From a bacterium (lineage in GTDB: Bacteria > Fibrobacterota > Fibrobacteria > UBA11236): a stretch of DNA of 64,000 nucleotides. The DNA lies in the NCBI GenBank assembly GCA_900299345.1, contig OMJM01000047.1:1-64000 (forward strand), given 5' to 3'. The position numbers and the translations under genes are program-made. How positions within the stretch are numbered: position 1 is the first letter of the stretch; the number at the start of each line of letters is the position of its first letter. Shown piece after piece: positions 61,201 through 64,000 of the stretch. The notes under the pieces were generated by a model. It had not been told where the DNA came from. It was given only the letters and a program-made list of their open reading frames with translations, and did not search any database.

Positions 61201-62076
61201 ATGGCCCATCCCGATCGACGCCGCGCAGAAAACATCGCCGGAGATTTCTACGTGGACGACACCTGCATCGACTGCGACACTTGCCGCTGGCTGGCTCCGG
61301 AGACGTTCACTGCCAAAGGCGGCCAAAGCGCGGTGTTCGCCCAGCCACAAACGCCTGCGCAGCGGCATGATGCCTTCATAGCCATGGCGGCGTGCCCGAC
61401 GGCTTCCATCGGCACAGAGCGCCCCGATCCCGGTTTCGCCCGTGTCCGTTCAGAATTCCCCGTGCCCGTGGATTTGGACGGGGATGTGCTCTACTGCGGC
61501 TATCACAGCGAAAAAAGCTTCGGAGCCGCTTCATATTTCCTCCCGCGGCCACAGGGAAATATTCTCGTGGATTGTCCCCGCGAAGCCGCGCCACTTGTCA
61601 AGCGGCTGGAATCTTTGGGTGGGGTATCGCACATGTTTCTGACCCACGGAGACGATGTGGCGGATCACACCACTTACCAGCAGCATTTCGGACTCCAGAG
61701 ATGGATTCACGAAGGGGATCGTTCTGCGTTGCGCGAAGCCGAACATTTGATGAAAGGAACGGAACCATTTGCGATGGGGGAGGATCTTGAAGTGATTCCC
61801 GTTCCTGGCCACACGCGAGGAAGTTGCTGTCTATTGTACCGAAATAAATACCTGTTCACCGGTGACCATCTGGCTTATTCAGCGCGCCGTGGTCATCTCT
61901 ACGCCTTCCGCGACGCCTGCTGGTACTCTTGGAGCAGACAAATCGAATCCATGGAGAAGTTGCTGGCTTATTCTTTTGAATGGGTGCTGCCGGGTCACGG
62001 CCGCAGGTTATATCTACCCGCACATGAAATGCGGAGAAACTTGGAACAGTGCATCGCGTGGATGAAGCAGCGCTAA
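61201..62076 (+). CDS. Ferredoxin-metallo-beta-lactamase fusion protein
   Basis: 291 residues in two modules. An N-terminal ferredoxin (about 10-75) carries CIDCDTC and a distal ACPTAS, enough for one 4Fe-4S cluster. A metallo-beta-lactamase domain follows (about 95-285) with THGDDVADH, PVPGHTRGSC, FTGDH and LPGHGRR as metal-binding motifs. The first MBL motif replaces the usual HxHxDH with HGDDVADH. Such fusions occur in plants, algae and bacteria; substrate unknown, and a redox-linked hydrolase is inferred. ATG at 61201 begins MAHPDRRRAENI; the longer frame to 61090 lies over the DUF3332 promoter region. Confidence 0.88.
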   Translation: MAHPDRRRAENIAGDFYVDDTCIDCDTCRWLAPETFTAKGGQSAVFAQPQTPAQRHDAFIAMAACPTASIGTERPDPGFARVRSEFPVPVDLDGDVLYCGYHSEKSFGAASYFLPRPQGNILVDCPREAAPLVKRLESLGGVSHMFLTHGDDVADHTTYQQHFGLQRWIHEGDRSALREAEHLMKGTEPFAMGEDLEVIPVPGHTRGSCCLLYRNKYLFTGDHLAYSARRGHLYAFRDACWYSWSRQIESMEKLLAYSFEWVLPGHGRRLYLPAHEMRRNLEQCIAWMKQR

Positions 62077-62375
62077 ACGCGTCCGCGAATCTTCTGCCAC
62101 CACCAGCGCAGTCCCACAAACAAGAATCTCCAGTCGTGGAAGAATTCCGGGGCTTTACCCTCGAATGCATGCCCTGTGAACTGAAAAATCCAGCCTAAGG
62201 CGAAGAGACCCAACGCCACGGGTAACAGGGTAGGGAAGAAGATGGAGACAGCGAGCAACGGCAGAGAAAAGGCAACCAACGGAATGCCAAAGGTGTGGCA
62301 CAACCGGTTCACAGGGTGTTGATGGCTTCGGGAATAAAGCGAAATCCACTCCTCCCAAGACCGCCCACCGAGCAT
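62073..62375 (-). CDS. Mpo1/DUF962-like membrane protein
   Basis: 100 residues with the Mpo1-like pattern: HQHPVNRLCHTFGIPLVAFSL, two or three TM helices and WIFQFTGHAFEGKAPEFF. In yeast Mpo1 is a 2-hydroxy fatty acid dioxygenase with His-bound iron, and the conserved His residues (HQHPVNRLCH, GHAFEG) are present here. ATG 62375 is chosen because GGAGGG lies 5 nt upstream; a TTG at 62393 would add six residues. It overlaps the ferredoxin-MBL gene by 4 bp at the convergent ends. Confidence 0.87.
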   Translation of the reverse strand: MLGGRSWEEWISLYSRSHQHPVNRLCHTFGIPLVAFSLPLLAVSIFFPTLLPVALGLFALGWIFQFTGHAFEGKAPEFFHDWRFLFVGLRWWWQKIRGRV

Positions 62376-62394
62376 AAGGCCCTCCGCAAACAAC

Positions 62395-63957
62395 TTACGA
62401 TATAAACAAGGCGGAGCTTAGTGCGCGATTGCCATTCCGTGTGACGGCTTCCACCCTGATATAGTCGAAAACAGGAGCGGGGAGAGTTTCGTCCAAGCCC
62501 ATCGTAGCTTCGTTAAAACGCCATTCCTTGCATAAAACTTCTTCTTGCGCGCCGGTCTTCCCGCCATAAATCACCACGCTTTGCAGACTCCCGAAATCCC
62601 CACTGCTACTCGCTTCTACTTTGACCCGACTATTTTCAAACGTAAGATTCACGAACGGACCATCCGTGCAAACACAGGACTCTCCAAGAAAGGCCGTGCG
62701 CAAATCCGCAATGGATTTTGTCGGTGATGGAACCATGGTCCGCACCTTGCCGAACACATGGCTGCGCGCCTGGTAAAGGGAAATCAACGGAAGCTTGACG
62801 CCGATGTTCTGGTTGAAATCCCCATGCGCATCGTTGGCGGCAATGGGAAGAATCTTTCGTCCCTGTAAAAGCTGCTGAATCCAAAAGGCCTTGCCGTCAC
62901 GATAATCGGCACCCAGATTTCCGTTCCAAAATTGCAGGCCGCGCAGAGAAGGGGAGACGACATCCTCTTCGCGCCATTCTCCGCGGCGGAAGATCTTACG
63001 CTCCAGCCAGCCTATTTTGGCCTTGGGGTGGGCGGCAAAGGTGGGAACTCCGTTCAAACGATTCAGCACTTCCGTTAATGAAAGATCCGGATGGTTATTG
63101 AACCCTCTGCGGCCGCCATCACCAAGTCCCGGCAAAAACTTTTCGTGACCAAACACCAGGAGATGCACGTTTTCACCACGGCTGTTGCCGCACGAAACCT
63201 CCTCGCCCGGAACCAGGGTTGGAAAATCAGGACGTTCTGAATTCAGGGCATAAGCCTGTTTTTGATACTCTGCGAAATTGACATCGGCGTTTGTGAATTC
63301 CAGAAAGCGATCCCGGCGATAGTTGAAATCGTAGGAGTGATCTGTACACAGCACAAAGTCTAGCCCCACGGAATTCGCCGTCTCCTGCATGAGTCGCAAT
63401 GGCGCCCCGAACTCCACCGGATCCGAGGAGAACTCGCTGTGGCAATGCATTTCGCCGGCAAACCAACCTTGAGGATGGGGAAGAGCATGTTCCAGCAAGC
63501 GGATTTCCAAAGGACGCTTTTCCAGACCGGGAAAGTTGTGACACAGAAATCGTACCGCCTTGCCACGGGCATTTTCGGCAGTAATCCAACCCCAAAGCCG
63601 TATATCACCGCGTAAACCTTCACGAGACAATGAAAAGCTTTGATGGAACAGATTGGTTTCACAACTGACATTCAAAGTGTGTTCTTGTTCTACAACATTG
63701 CCCTGCGAATCCTGTAGACGCAATTTTAAGGAGTGGATGACGACAGGGTAGAGATCCGCATCCTTCACCAGCAGGTAAACCGAAAATGGCTTGCCGGGAA
63801 GAACCTGAAACGGCGCGTCGAGAATCATCTCCGGCCATGGCTTGTACAACGGCGACCAAGGCAGACGGAATTTGAAGTGGGTTTCCGCGTAAGGAAAAAA
63901 CAGGGCTATTTCTCCCCGATGCGATTCTTCCAGTATGCCTGGATGTAGTCCTTGCAC
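62395..63957 (-). CDS. PHP-domain (CehA/McbA-like) metallohydrolase
   Basis: 520 residues. An N-terminal beta domain (about 1-160) precedes a PHP-type phosphoesterase domain: GEMHCHSEFSSDPV and FVLCTDHSYDFN supply His/Asp metal ligands, LVPGEEVSC and VPTFAAHPKAK continue the site, and AANDAHGDFNQN closes it. A C-terminal beta module (about 430-520) follows. CehA/McbA proteins hydrolyse esters or phosphoesters; the substrate is unknown. The ATG at 63957 overlaps the upstream partial gene by 52 nt, so the true start may be a few codons later. Confidence 0.83.
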   Translation of the reverse strand: MQGLHPGILEESHRGEIALFFPYAETHFKFRLPWSPLYKPWPEMILDAPFQVLPGKPFSVYLLVKDADLYPVVIHSLKLRLQDSQGNVVEQEHTLNVSCETNLFHQSFSLSREGLRGDIRLWGWITAENARGKAVRFLCHNFPGLEKRPLEIRLLEHALPHPQGWFAGEMHCHSEFSSDPVEFGAPLRLMQETANSVGLDFVLCTDHSYDFNYRRDRFLEFTNADVNFAEYQKQAYALNSERPDFPTLVPGEEVSCGNSRGENVHLLVFGHEKFLPGLGDGGRRGFNNHPDLSLTEVLNRLNGVPTFAAHPKAKIGWLERKIFRRGEWREEDVVSPSLRGLQFWNGNLGADYRDGKAFWIQQLLQGRKILPIAANDAHGDFNQNIGVKLPLISLYQARSHVFGKVRTMVPSPTKSIADLRTAFLGESCVCTDGPFVNLTFENSRVKVEASSSGDFGSLQSVVIYGGKTGAQEEVLCKEWRFNEATMGLDETLPAPVFDYIRVEAVTRNGNRALSSALFIS

Positions 63958-64000
63958 GCCTTGCGGATGAGATCTGAGACGGTGACACCATGCCCGGTGC
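63906..64000 (-). CDS. C-terminal end of a small probable ribbon-helix-helix protein (5' end outside window)
   Basis: Only the last 31 codons are inside: the end reads GVTVSDLIRKACKDYIQAYW then KNRIGEK and TAG at 63906. The VTVSDLIRKAxKDYI helix is typical of CopG/ribbon-helix-helix DNA-binding proteins. The start and any partner toxin gene are outside. It overlaps the PHP gene's first codons in another frame. Confidence 0.5.
   Translation of the reverse strand, partial: TGHGVTVSDLIRKACKDYIQAYWKNRIGEK

Overview
The window is chromosomal DNA, moderately GC-rich and densely coded, from a Gram-negative bacterium: it carries several lipobox lipoproteins, an MCE/MlaD-type protein and FkpA- and Prc-type envelope enzymes. 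Secreted CE1 and PQQ-type enzymes with appended C-terminal beta modules, a 14-copy Ig-repeat surface protein and an Ala/Lys-tailed ribosomal protein S16 fit the FCB group. Fibrobacterota is my best guess, at low confidence. TTG and GTG starts are common (aminotransferase, HsdR-N protein, S16, RecG, TfoX, one kinase). No plasmid, phage or CRISPR locus was found.

Layout. 1-9.2 kb: a class I/II aminotransferase (cut by the left edge), metF, a MauE/DoxX protein, a lone HsdR-N nuclease-like domain, three secreted proteins around an RlmI-like methyltransferase, and an unknown membrane protein. 9.2-17.3 kb: prc, pyruvate carboxylase, an FKBP lipoprotein and proS. 17.4-20.8 kb: a phosphorelay operon (hybrid kinase, receiver protein, HPt protein), followed by tRNA-Asn. 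20.9-30.2 kb: an RhlE-like helicase, DUF445, a sodium symporter with a GAF protein, a DUF1080 lipoprotein, DUF1003 plus MCE, thiD, trxB and DUF3592. 30.2-48.2 kb: a divergent class A PBP and four branched-chain amino acid genes on the minus strand (cimA, ilvE, leuB, ilvC). These are interleaved with the giant Ig protein, a carbamoyltransferase/SxtJ-like/DUF5989 trio and small accessory genes. 48.2-54.5 kb: ffh, rpsP, yjdF-like, rimM, trmD, rplS and recG. 54.5-64 kb: a second sensor kinase related to the first, an AT-rich orphan lipoprotein, yebC-ruvC-ruvA-ruvB, a pirin, DUF3332, a ferredoxin-MBL fusion, an Mpo1-like protein, a PHP-domain hydrolase and the end of a probable ribbon-helix-helix protein.

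Two regulatory or structural signals stand out. First, an 18-codon isoleucine-rich leader peptide lies upstream of cimA with an intrinsic terminator and a complementary antiterminator arm, which together look like a complete ribosome-mediated attenuator. With CimA, LeuB, IlvC and IlvE all encoded within 15 kb, it points to control of pyruvate-based isoleucine synthesis. Second, a family of short palindromes (core GTAGGGGCGAACGGCCGTTCGCCCCTAC or diverged forms) occurs three times: at the pyc stop codon, across the pirin stop codon as a perfect 40-bp palindrome, and in frame inside recG. Two other REP-like palindromes sit next to ffh and the carbamoyltransferase gene.
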